Shown: positions 45,765-55,565 of the stretch, piece by piece
Layout: every line of letters starts with the position of its first letter
Position numbering within the stretch: the first letter of the stretch is position 1
Assembly: GCA_963995505.1 (NCBI GenBank)
Contig: OZ023185.1
Span: forward strand, 19,541,691-19,605,690
Direction of reading: 5' to 3'
DNA from: Hypericum androsaemum
Lineage: Eukaryota; Streptophyta; Magnoliopsida; Malpighiales; Hypericaceae
Length of the DNA stretch: 64,000 nucleotides
Made by a program: the position numbers and the translations under genes
The notes under the pieces: generated by a model
Told to the model about the DNA's origin: nothing
Databases searched by the model: none
The model's input: the letters and a program-made list of their open reading frames with translations, nothing else

Positions 45765-47225
45765 GGGTAATTTTCCAAAAGGGGGTTTATTTCCCCGACA
45801 ATTCCTTGAATGGAGTTGTCAGGGGATGTTTTCCTTGTCTGGGGTCGAGCCAGAAACTGCTCAGCGGGGAGCATTTTTCCTTCGCACAAAACCGCTACTC
45901 GGGCAGCGTGTTTTTTGTTTTGCCAAAAACCGCTCCACCGAGAGCGTTTTTTGGTTTGCCAAAAACTGCTCCACCGGGAGCATTTTTTGGTTTGCCATAA
46001 AACGACCTCCACAATTTTAAATAAGCACTCTAACCAACCAATCTACAAGAGCCTATTGACTTATGACTTTGTAATAAATAATATATTACATATATACGAT
46101 TTCTATGAAATATGTAATATATTACATAAATAAGGGTTCCAAACAAAATTACCCAAAGCGAAGAAAAATTACCGGAAAAACTTTTTTTTTACCATTGTTT
46201 TTCCAAAAATCGCTCCGCCGGGAGCGTTTTCTTTTTTGCCAAAAATCGCTTCGTCGGGAGCGTTTTATTTTTTTATCAATTTAATTGTCCCATTTAAACC
46301 AGAACCCGGTCTTAACCATTATACAACTTGTTTATTAAAAATAAAGAGGAAGTAATGTTTATTAAAAATAATAATATTTTGGAATTCACTTTGATAAGGT
46401 TGCAATGAAAAAGTAACTCCAAATAAAAAATTGTATATTGAAGTTAATATGAACAACTAATTTCGTAATATAATACACCCAGCTAAATACAAAAAAAATA
46501 AAGACTTATTTCATAAATACATATTTCATAAGTACATATTTATTTAATAAATAATATATTTCATAAATATATTTATGAAATACGTATTTATTTAAAAATA
46601 ATATATTTCATAAATATGTATTTCATAAATACATATTTATTTAATAAATAATATATTACATAAATACAAATATATATAATATACATAAATAATAATATAT
46701 TACATAAATATAGATAATATATTACATAAATATGTATTTCATAAATACATATTTATGTAATAAAAAATATTAGATAAATACGTATTTATGTAATAAATAT
46801 TATTTTATATAAATATGTATTTATGTAATATATTACATATTTCATAGAAATCGTATATATGTAATATATTATTTATTATAAAGTTATAAGTCAATAGGCT
46901 CTTGTAGATTGGTTGGTTAGAGTGCTTATTTAAAATTGTGGAAGTTTTCGGTTCGATTCTGAACAAGAGCCATTGTGTGTTTTTATTTGGATTTTCTCCC
47001 CCTTGCTCAGTGCAGCTAATTTTTTTCCGGTGACAACACAAAAACGCTCCCGGTGGAGCAATTTTTGGCAAAACAAAAAACGCTCCCGGTGGAGCAGTTT
47101 TTGGCAAAACAAAAAATGCTCCCCGCTGAGCAGTTTCTGGCTCGACCCTAGACAAGGAAAACATCCTCTGACAACCCCATTCAGGGAATTGTCGGGGAAA
47201 TAAACCCCCTTTTGGAAAATTACCC
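45765..47225. mobile_element. Mutator-like foldback element A (1461 bp)
   Basis: Flanked by perfect 9-bp target copies AGAAGCTCT (45756-45764 and 47226-47234). Its terminal repeats start GGGTAATTTTCC and run as near-identical inverted arms of about 370-420 bp (45765-46135 and 46805-47225). The arms are separated by an AT-rich centre made of ATATTTCATAAATA-type repeats. Nine-base duplications with long inverted repeats are the signature of Mutator-like elements. It has no transposase. The right arm has about 110 bp that the left arm has lost; that extra piece completes a tRNA-like sequence. Confidence 0.9.
46897..46971 (+). other. tRNA-like sequence in the right arm of element A
   Basis: The two ends pair as an 8-bp stem (GGCTCTTG with CAAGAGCC). 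A box-A-like TAGATTGGTTGG sits in the D-arm position. A T-arm with a 5-bp stem follows, its loop being part of GGTTCGATTCT (10 of 11 to the box B consensus). A T5 run, the Pol III stop signal, lies a few bases after the 3' end (46979-46984). The D and anticodon stems are poorly paired, so this is not a working tRNA as it stands, and no amino acid can be assigned. It could be a tRNA pseudogene or the head of a tRNA-derived SINE captured by the transposon. The left arm retains only the 5' half. Confidence 0.6.
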
Positions 47226-47260
47226 AGAAGCTCTATGATACGCAAGGGGACCTCTCCTTT

Positions 47261-48257
47261 GGGTGATTTTTCTGAAATGGAAAAAATATACATATATTTC
47301 TTAAATAGGCAAAAAGTTATAAATATTCTCAAAATAGGTTGATAGATTATTTAATAATAAAAAATAGACAACAAGTTGGTGCCTCGAGTGTGAACGCCTC
47401 TGCCGAATTTCTATATGTCAAGTGTGAACGCCTCTGCCTCGAGTGTGAACGTCTCTGCCCAACAAGTTGGCACCTCCAAATAAATTTTTTTAGATTCCTA
47501 AAAAAATCTAAATGGACAAGTATTAGAAAAAAAATCAAGTGGATAATTAAGATTATTTAATTTTTTAAGGAGTTTTTTTATGCTTTCTATAGATTTATTT
47601 TTAGCAAAATATTGCAATAAATAGAAAATTAAATGCAATTCATATCTAATTAAGATTATTATTCAAATAAACATAGAACATAGATTACTATTTTGAAATT
47701 TAATTTTTAAGATAACTCTTACAACAAAATCCTTGTATTTAATTTTTAAAATTACTATCTTTTTTTGAGAAATTTTAAGATTACTATCTTAATTCTCCCT
47801 TGTTGTAAGAGTTATCTTGAAATTTAATTTTTAAGATTACCATTAAAGGAGGCACCCTGGTTGTTTGGCGCCTCCACTTGCTTTATTTTTTTAATAGTTG
47901 TCTATTTAGGTTGTTTGTATTATTTTATACTATTGCAAGTAAAAATATAAGTATATTTTGATAAATTCATATCAAAATATTGAGATAAATTTATGAATTG
48001 AATCAAATTTATCCATAATTTACAACAAAACTAATTTCGATAAATTCAGCCACTATTACGGGCAAGAAAATTGCTTTCTATAACTTGTTGGGGAGCCTCC
48101 TTTATATATATATATTTTTCCAAACCTTAGAGGCGTTCACACTCGAGGTGCTAACTTTATTATTAAATAATCTTTCAACCTATTTTTGGAATATGTATAA
48201 CTTTTTACTTATTTAAAGAAAATATGTATATTTTTTTGCCCATTTCAGAAAAAATCC
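47261..48257. mobile_element. Mutator-like foldback element B (997 bp)
   Basis: Flanked by perfect 9-bp target copies CTCTCCTTT (47252-47260 and 48258-48266). Ends are GGGTGATTTTTCTGAAATGG and, in reverse, GGATTTTTTCTGAAATGG. The inverted arms are about 160-185 bp (47261-47445 and 48095-48257) and include the block CTCGAGTGTGAACGCCTC, which is repeated three times in the left arm. The core is AT-rich and non-coding. It lies only 26 bp from element A. Confidence 0.88.
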
Positions 48258-48546
48258 CTCTCCTTTGTCTATAGATCTAAATCGATCTCGTGTTTTTTTT
48301 CTTTCTAAGTTTCAGTTTCTTGTATTGTAGATCTAGCTTCCTCGCGATTTATCTGGATCTCGTTTTTCGGTAGCTTTATGTTTTTGTTTACTTTAGATTT
48401 AGATCCGTTTATTTTATTGCAATTTGAATTGGATCGAGGTCCGATCTCCGATGCATCGCTTGATTCCGCTCGTTTCAATTGTAGATCTTAGATTAGGTTT
48501 CTGTCTAACCCTACATCAAGGTACCATGAATATATCGCCGTGGTGT

Positions 48547-48782
48547 GAATTCCATGGTGTTTTTAGTTCTAGGTATTTGTCTGTTCCTGTTCTTGTTCTT
48601 GATTACTTGAATTCCATGGTGTTCGAGTTGTTGTTGATTCCATGTTTGTTGGGTCGCTGGTTGTGAATTCCATGGTGTTTTTAGTTCTAGGTATCTGTCT
48701 GTTCTTGTTCTTAATTACTAGAATTCCATGGTGTTTGAGTTGTTCTTGATTCCATGGTTGTTAGGTCACTGGTGTTTAAGTT
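48547..48782. repeat. 118-bp tandem duplication; right arm of the outer inverted repeat
   Basis: Units 48547-48664 and 48665-48782 both start GAATTCCATGGTGTTTTTAG and share most positions. Their reverse complement matches the single unit at 45420-45555. Confidence 0.85.
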
Positions 48783-49194
48783 GTTATTGATTTTTTGCGT
48801 TAAGTTTCCGATGGATAGGAAGAGCTTCCGATGGAGCGAGAGAGTGCCGGCGGGAGGTAGGGAATGACCAATTTTTTTATTTATTAAAAGAGTAAAATGG
48901 TTATTAGAAAATTATGTTGACCGATGACATCAGTGGTTGGTCCGTTATGGATCTCTGGGGTGTATTATTTCAAACTAGGAGGACCCATAAAAATTATAGA
49001 AAATAGTAAAGACTAAACTGAGAGTTTCCAAAGATCTGAGGATAATTTACCCTTGTTTAAAAAAAATTGATTTGATTTTGTCAATTTAAATATAGCAACT
49101 TTAATCTAAGTTATATGTATTTAGCTCAACGTTATAAGGTGCAAAATTCAAAATTGACAAAGTATAATGTTATTTTTGGTGAAAATATTTACCT
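48783..49194. other. Intergenic, nothing recognised
   Basis: No open frame or repeat border that I can support. Confidence 0.45.
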
Positions 49195-49203
49195 TAAAAA
49201 AAA

Positions 49204-50344
49204 GATAAGTACCATTTGAATCATAATCATGTAATTTACACGAATTTTTCGATATGATCCTGAGGTTTAGAAACAAATTTTTTGGCAGTTGTTGTTTCAC
49301 TTTTTTGCTTTAGAGGCTCAGGAAGGCTCCCGAACCAAAAATTAGCTCCGAACTTAGAAATGGTGTCGTTTCGCTGCTGAGTTGTCACGCCACGTCGAAT
49401 TTTTTTTTCCCGGTTGGTAAGCTGACTCAACAAGAGTCAAAATATCATTTTCAATCCCCTCTTTATTTATATTTTTTATAAACACCCTCTCTCTCTCTCT
49501 CTTCCTTCTCTTCTTCTTCCTCCTCCCTCTCTCTCCACTACCTCTCTATTCTCTCTCCTTAGAATCTTAGATTGGCCACTTTCACTCTTCAGAAGAAAAA
49601 ATCCGCATATTTAATTAAAAAATGCACCCAATTAGAACAACGCGTAATTAAAAAATCCTCTGATTGCCCACTTCCGCCCAATTCAATTAAAATCCTTGTT
49701 CCGTCGCCTCGGAGTACGATTGGAGTACGACAACCAGCAGATCGACGGAGAAGAGGAAGACGATTGGAGTATGACAAAGCCGCTGAGCGAGATGGATGGG
49801 ATGTCGGCCATGTAGCAAGCGGCGGCCAAAAAAACCGGAGGTCTGCTCAATCTCCCACCTTCATGAACCAGATCTGGGTCGAGCTCCCCTTCATGTTCGG
49901 TTGAGCTCCTCGGGGTGAGTCGTGAACCAGATCTGAGCACCGAATCCGACCCGCTACCGGGAGACCCAATCTAGGCAACGCCCAGGCGGTCGGTGAGCAC
50001 CTGTACCGGCGAGGGAAGGGGCCGATCGCCATCTCCTCCGTCCCTCTTCTCCTCATTCTCCCACTTTCATGATAACTTTGTCCAAAATTTTCTGGATGTT
50101 GATTGGTGCCTCTCTAATGAACTAGATTCCATATAATTTGTTTTTTTTCTCATTTGGAGATTCTGGTTCTGATTGGCGCCTCTTCTCCTCATTCTAGGTT
50201 CGGAGCTGATTTTTGGCTCGGGAGCTTTCCCGAGCCTCTAAAGCAAAAAAGGTGAAACCACAATTACAATAAAAATCGTTTCTAAACCTCAGGATCATAT
50301 CGCAAAATCCGTATAAAACACAGGATTCAAATAGTACTTATCCC
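49204..50344. mobile_element. Mutator-like element C, possible Pack-MULE (1141 bp)
   Basis: Inverted arms of about 150 bp (49204-49355 and 50195-50344) share GATATGATCCTGAGGTTTAG, TTTGCTTTAGAGGCTC and the AGCTCCGAAC end. They are flanked by TAAAAAAAA on both sides (49195-49203 and 50345-50353). This is a 9-bp duplication, although of low complexity. Between the arms the DNA changes from AT-rich to GC-richer with a CT microsatellite (49485-49560). It contains fragments of gene-like composition (49640-50060) without an intact gene, as expected if the element captured host sequence. No parent gene could be named. Confidence 0.7.
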
Positions 50345-50353
50345 TAAAAAAAA

Positions 50354-51050
50354 GGCGTGCATGCATTTTCCGGTGATGTGTGCCCATGGAGTCACGGTTA
50401 TGTTTCGGTAAACATTAAATGAAGATGTACTGAACTTTGACAATTGTAATATCTCGTGATATGAGGATGTCATCGTCTTGAAATTACTATAGATCAAGTC
50501 TATTTTATTTTAAAATATTTTCAAAATATTTGTCAAAAAAATATACCTTACTGATATGCATCATATAAGCAAATTACTTAAGATATTTTAAGATAGAGCA
50601 ATATTAACGTGCCATCGGTATATTTTTTGGTAATTTATGACACAATTTAGCTGCGTGGGGCCAAGCTTATTGGCCTGATGCCACGACATTCGGTATGAAG
50701 GAATGTCCACGTCTCCATCGTTTAGCGAATTCCCCTCCAGGTTCGCAAGTCGTGAAAGAAACCATTTATTTTTCACCCTTTTTTCACGTGACGAATCACA
50801 TCGCTGAATGTTCTCTATTGCAGTTAAGTATCTATCTTTATAATGTGTGGTAGAATATTTCTTCAAGTTTCCGAGTACGAACAATAACAATAAAAATATA
50901 TATTTGTGTAAATATTTGGTATGATAAAATTTTGTTATTTTTCGTTTTTCAATTTGTCTCGACATTAAATTAATCGCCGAAGGGCTGGGCAAACCATAAG
51001 GGGGCAGATTTGGTGGGAACTGGGGTAGTCCCCAAATATGGGGACTAACT
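50354..51050. other. Intergenic, nothing recognised
   Basis: An open frame on the minus strand (50992-50588) shows no known motif. Confidence 0.45.
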
Positions 51051-51197
51051 CAAACCAATATCACTACACATGCAAACCAATATCACTTCACCTGCAAACC
51101 AATATCACTTCATATGTAAACCAGCGTCTTGCAAACCAATATCACTTCACATGCAAACCAATATCAATTCACATACAAACCAATATCACCTGATAGG
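51051..51197. repeat. 22-bp minisatellite, six units plus one short unit
   Basis: Units of CAAACCAATATCACTTCACATG start at 51051, 51073, 51095, 51132, 51154 and 51176, with a 15-bp variant at 51117. There are no spacers, so this is not a CRISPR array. Confidence 0.9.
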
Positions 51198-51468
51198 TTA
51201 TTGACCATCAGATTTAAAGATAATCAAATCTGACGGCCCAAAATGTAGTTTCCACCTATGGACAAATTTTCTTTAGTCCCCACTCAATCCGATCTCACCA
51301 CGATTAAGGAGCGTTTACATGGGCCACCCAACGCACTTTAGACTTGCCACCCATCATCAGCATTAATTGTAGCCTTTGCCTTCTCTTAAGGGGAAGTGCA
51401 GAGGCAAATCATAAACCATTAAATGCAATACGAAACGTATTAATTTAATTTATGACTCTGATATAGAC

Positions 51469-51905
51469 CATAGTTTTAAAAAATACGGTTCGACAGATCT
51501 GTTCGCGAATCGGGTATCAGAGCGATTTATTTTTAGTGATAAAAATGGCCTCCAGTCAGATCACCTAAATTTCAGTCGGACTGGGTGGTTCGTACTGATT
51601 TTTGAATCGGACTGTCCAGTCTGGCCGGATTTTAGCCAAATCAGCAAAAAATTAAACAAAAAATTGTATTGTATCCTCGATTTTTCTTAATCAACAAAGA
51701 AAAATGAACTTTATATGTTATAAATTGGTTGATATTTCTAAAATATAGATTTTGAAACCTATATTTTGACTATTTAATCTACATAAAAAATATTAAAAAA
51801 TTAATTAAAAAAATTCGATCCGACTGGCAGTCTGACCGTTCGAACCGGTCGAGCCAGAAAATGGATAAAATCCGGCCCGTACCAAAACCCGTATTTAAAA
51901 CAACG
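51469..51905. mobile_element. hAT-like MITE, copy 3 (437 bp, inverted relative to copy 2)
   Basis: It starts CATAGTTTTAAAAAATACGG, ends GTATTTAAAACAACG, and is flanked by identical 8-bp target copies ATATAGAC (51461-51468 and 51906-51913). The AT-rich core is the reverse complement of that in 27556-27973, including the segments around TTTGAAACCTATATTTTGAC. Confidence 0.88.
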
Positions 51906-51913
51906 ATATAGAC

Positions 51914-52816
51914 TGATTCATTACTTACAAAAAAAGATATAGGCTGATTAATAACTGCTCAAACTCATACAAAATCAAGCAAAATGCAAAATGCTCTATT
52001 GTACTAAGAATCCACTAGGGCTTGGGATTCTTTGGATTACGGGAGTTGGTCTCTTAGTCTATTTTTTGTAGCATGATACAAAATAGTTAAAAGTCATGCA
52101 ACTTTCGACCTAATAAAATTTTATTTAAAGTTAAGTGTTGAGATTGATTAAGTATTCTAAGTTTATTTAAAAGTGCGAAAAATTTATCAATCCATTACCT
52201 TAAAATATTTTAGGTTGAGTTAAAAATTATATCGAAAAGATAACCGTAATAATGTCACAGGCCAAACAAAATGACGATTCCTCCGCTTATGGATGGCCAA
52301 CCAGCAACCCCAAAGAAACTTAAAACAATATATTATAGGGCGCGATTGTAATATTACTATTAAAAACATTGATTAGGTGTGGCCGAGCACATCAGTTTAC
52401 CTCTAAAAACAATCACTAAGTTGGTGAAAAATATCTGGAAATAATGTATTATATTGCAACTAGCCAGTTTAAAAAAATGTTGGTTCAAACCCATAGTTTT
52501 TGTCACAATGTGTCGCGTGACGGAGAAATTCTCACCTTCTTGGACCATTGAAGAGACACCATTAGATGTTAAAATGCCTTGGTGGAGGATTTTGAGGAGA
52601 GATATAGATTTGGACGTCAACGTCGCCGTATTAGGAAATGTCTCGTGATTCGAGAAAGACAACGAATCCCAATTGGATTTTTGGGGACAATATCTGGCCC
52701 TTCGGCTGTGATTCTTGCGAGGAGACACTTGCTACAAAAGGCAACATTATCGCCAAGAAACTTTTTATATATAAAAAAAGGCCAAGGAACCTAGTTTAAC
52801 GATTTCTAATACCTAG
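51914..52816. other. Intergenic, nothing recognised
   Basis: A pair of opposing open frames near 52360-52790 shows no recognised family. Confidence 0.45.
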
Positions 52817-53165
52817 ATTAGTTCATCCGAAGAGGTTAAATTTGATTAGTCGATTATTGATTTTAATAATTGAAGTAAGTATCGTTATGTTTTTTAATTA
52901 GTTTTTGCATGACTGAATTGTTATTTTCGCTTATATTCTAACCACACGCATGTTAGTGCATTTACCATATTTATAAACAAGATATTGATTAGTTGATCCA
53001 GTTGATGAAGAGGTTAAATTTGAATAGTCGGATTATTGATTTTTATAATTGAAGTAAGTATCGTTATGTTTTTTAATTTCTTTTTGCATGACTGAATTGT
53101 TATTTTCGCTTATATTCTAACCACAGGCATGTTAGTGCATTTACCATATTTATAAACAAGATATT
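52817..53165. repeat. 177-bp tandem duplication, two copies
   Basis: Copies start with GAAGAGGTTAAATTTGA at 52830 and 53007 and stay very similar through CATTTACCATATTTATAAAC. They differ at only a few positions, so the duplication is recent. Non-coding. Confidence 0.9.
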
Positions 53166-53444
53166 ACAATTCAACGTTATAATCTCAACACGTTTACTTT
53201 GGTAAAATTCATCAGTTTGCTTTTTGCACGATTTTTGACCTTACCGATAGTCCCCGGGTTGGGCCTGGCCAATAAAGACCATATTACGAAAACTCGTCTA
53301 TGAGCGAAGGGATCCACAGGAATTAGGCCTGGGCCTGGGCCTGGCCAATACTCCAGGTGTCATCCATATCCTTTAAACCCAGGACCCCTTTCAGTGCTCG
53401 CTCTGTCGTTCGGCTCCGGGAGGGAACAAAAACTGTCGTCGACC

Positions 53445-54401
53445 GGAACCTCGAAGGGCGTCTTGGAGATCGCGAAGTTCGGTGTATACGCACCGTTCCG
53501 ATCTTCCTCGTGTACTACTTCGCCAACAACTCCAACAACATCCACAAGTTCATGGGCAACGTACACCTTCTTCCCCCATCCCTCCTATGGCATTTTTTTA
53601 ATTAGTTAATTTAAAGTTTTAATAGCTCTTGAAAAGATGAATCTTCTAGAAGTTTAGTGTTTGTAGTTTAGGAATTAGGTCAGGAGTTGTGAAATTGGCA
53701 ACTGTGTGTATTATGGTCTGAATAAGCAATAAGGTGAAATTGTGAGGTTGAGCGATTTAGAATGTGAGCCAGTAGGGTTTTGGATTTGTTGCGATAGCGA
53801 TTGTTATGCCGCGGTGGAGGTGACGTGCTCGGATTCGTGACGAAGATGGTGTTTGTTCCTGAGTGTTATTGATGTTCTGATGAAGAAGTTTCCCCCGCAA
53901 TCATAGGAGATATAGGTACTACTGGATAGGTATTGAACTTCTGCGAGATTCGGTTCGCTTGGATTGGGAACTCGGGTTTGTGATTGATGGTTACGTAGCC
54001 TTGGCGTTGGCAGTTCACTTGACAGTTCGCTAGGGTTCTTGTTTATACCGTAGATAGTCCGAATCGGCTTCATAGGAATGTTGGAAGTGGTTGTTAATAT
54101 GTGATCGGAAGTTGTTGCTTCCCAGAGTTTTGCCTGATGAGGGGCATCGGATTAACCTCCTCTTGTTATTCTTCTCGTTTAATCTGATGATTTTTCTGTG
54201 TCGGGAAGGAAGACTCTTTTTCGGATGAGTTTCTTTCCAGCTTTCATTCGGGTCGTCTTCATTTTGATAATTTTTTGTTGTTTCTTCTTCTCTCATGAAG
54301 CAATCATATGTGGTGTATCCCCTGATAGAGAAAGGCCGCCTTCGCCAGAGGAATTGAGGGATTTGGCTCGGGAATTAGCTAGCAGGAGGAGTGCCAATTA
54401 A
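53445..54401 (+). pseudogene. PET100-like gene, two exons, disabled
   Basis: Exon 1 (about 53445-53560) encodes TSKGVLEIAKFGVY and then, in the next frame, VPIFLVYYFANNSNNIHKFMGN. Exon 2 (54301-54401) encodes SYVVYP and then, after another frame change, RPPSPEELRDLARELASRR and TAA. The whole resembles the small Pet100-domain proteins of plants (roughly 75 residues, one membrane segment), whose yeast relative assists cytochrome c oxidase assembly in mitochondria. The intron runs from GT at 53561 to AG at 54300, so this is not a processed copy. The frame is broken at about 53490 and about 54320, and the codon expected for the initiator is not ATG (the bases before TSK read ACCGGAACC). I judge it a pseudogene unless these are sequencing errors. 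Confidence 0.75.
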
Positions 54402-55565
54402 TGCAAGATCTAAGATGGTGTACTCCTGAGTTTTGTATACAGTTCAGCGAGAAAATGTCATGTCGCAAAATGTAACTAAAAGAGAAGTTTCTGAATAACC
54501 CGCTAGTGTCAACTTTCTAGCTTGTATGCTTGCTCCTCGACTCTGAAAACCGGAAATTATATACGATCAGCTAATGATCTGCTTTACCCCTTCCTTTCAG
54601 ATGTAAACTGCTAATCAATTGAGCTGCCAGAACTAGCCTTATATTCTCTTTTTTGGTCGATTCCCTTATTTATGATTTTATTAAACTATCCATTATGAGC
54701 AAAAAAACAAAAACTACATGTATCATCGTTGGATATAGAAAATAATAATGTGGAAATTATGGCAATGGACGGAGACTCTTGGTATCTGTATTAAGATATA
54801 ACCGTTGGAGTCGCTCCTTATTAGGAAGTTTGCCAATCGGTTCGAGGTTGGTGAAGTGAGTCAGTGGTCTTATGGTCGACACTTTTAATTAATTTAGTAA
54901 GTTAATTGCTCATACTTTGTCAACAAAATTTTCCAAGTGTTCGTACTCGTCAAAAATGAAAGTTCCGAGTGTTCAATCGTCACATTAACTCATCCGCGGC
55001 GGTAAATGATTAACTCTAGAGTTGAGTATTAGTCAAACCAGAAAATACGATTATCGAAACTAGCATTTCCTAATTCAGGAATTTGTTTTTTTTTAAATCT
55101 AAATCTCTGTATCGTATCATTAGTAACCTTTAGCCAATCTAGGAAACAAACTAATAAAAGAATGTTAATATTTGATGGTTTCGTTTAAGTACACTTGAAG
55201 ACCACCAAAGGCGTCGTTTTGTGGGGCTGGTGCATCCATTGAATAGCTGACAACAGATATCTCATTTCTTAGTCGTTTTAATTTTTCTCCCCTTGTCTTA
55301 GATGGTGGCCTATGGCCCTTTCATTTAATAATATGAAAGTATCAAAGTAATCGGTGAATGAGTAGCAAAAAACGTATTTTAAAACTGCAAAGTATTTTGA
55401 CAGTTATTAAGTTAAATAGTTCAAATTTGAATCATATATTATCATATTTTAATACCTTATCTTTTTAAGATACCTCTTACTAATCTGAAATATTCACTAG
55501 ATTTGGATCGTAAAATTAGCTTGTACCGAAATTGATCAGCGTAAGAGGTTCATGTGTCTCTTACA
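54402..55565. other. 3' flank of the PET100-like pseudogene and intergenic DNA
   Basis: Bases to about 54532 are duplicated at 56664-56816. The rest is AT-rich with no gene recognised. Confidence 0.5.

Noticed and set aside
45810..46133. Overlapping plus-strand frames with repeated 12-residue units (CQKLLHRE-type)
   Set aside because: The periodicity comes from the 36-bp hairpin repeats in the transposon arm, and the same frames appear in reverse in the other arm; not a protein.
51051..51197. CRISPR-like array of short repeats
   Set aside because: The 22-bp units abut without spacers, and the genome is a plant's; it is a minisatellite.
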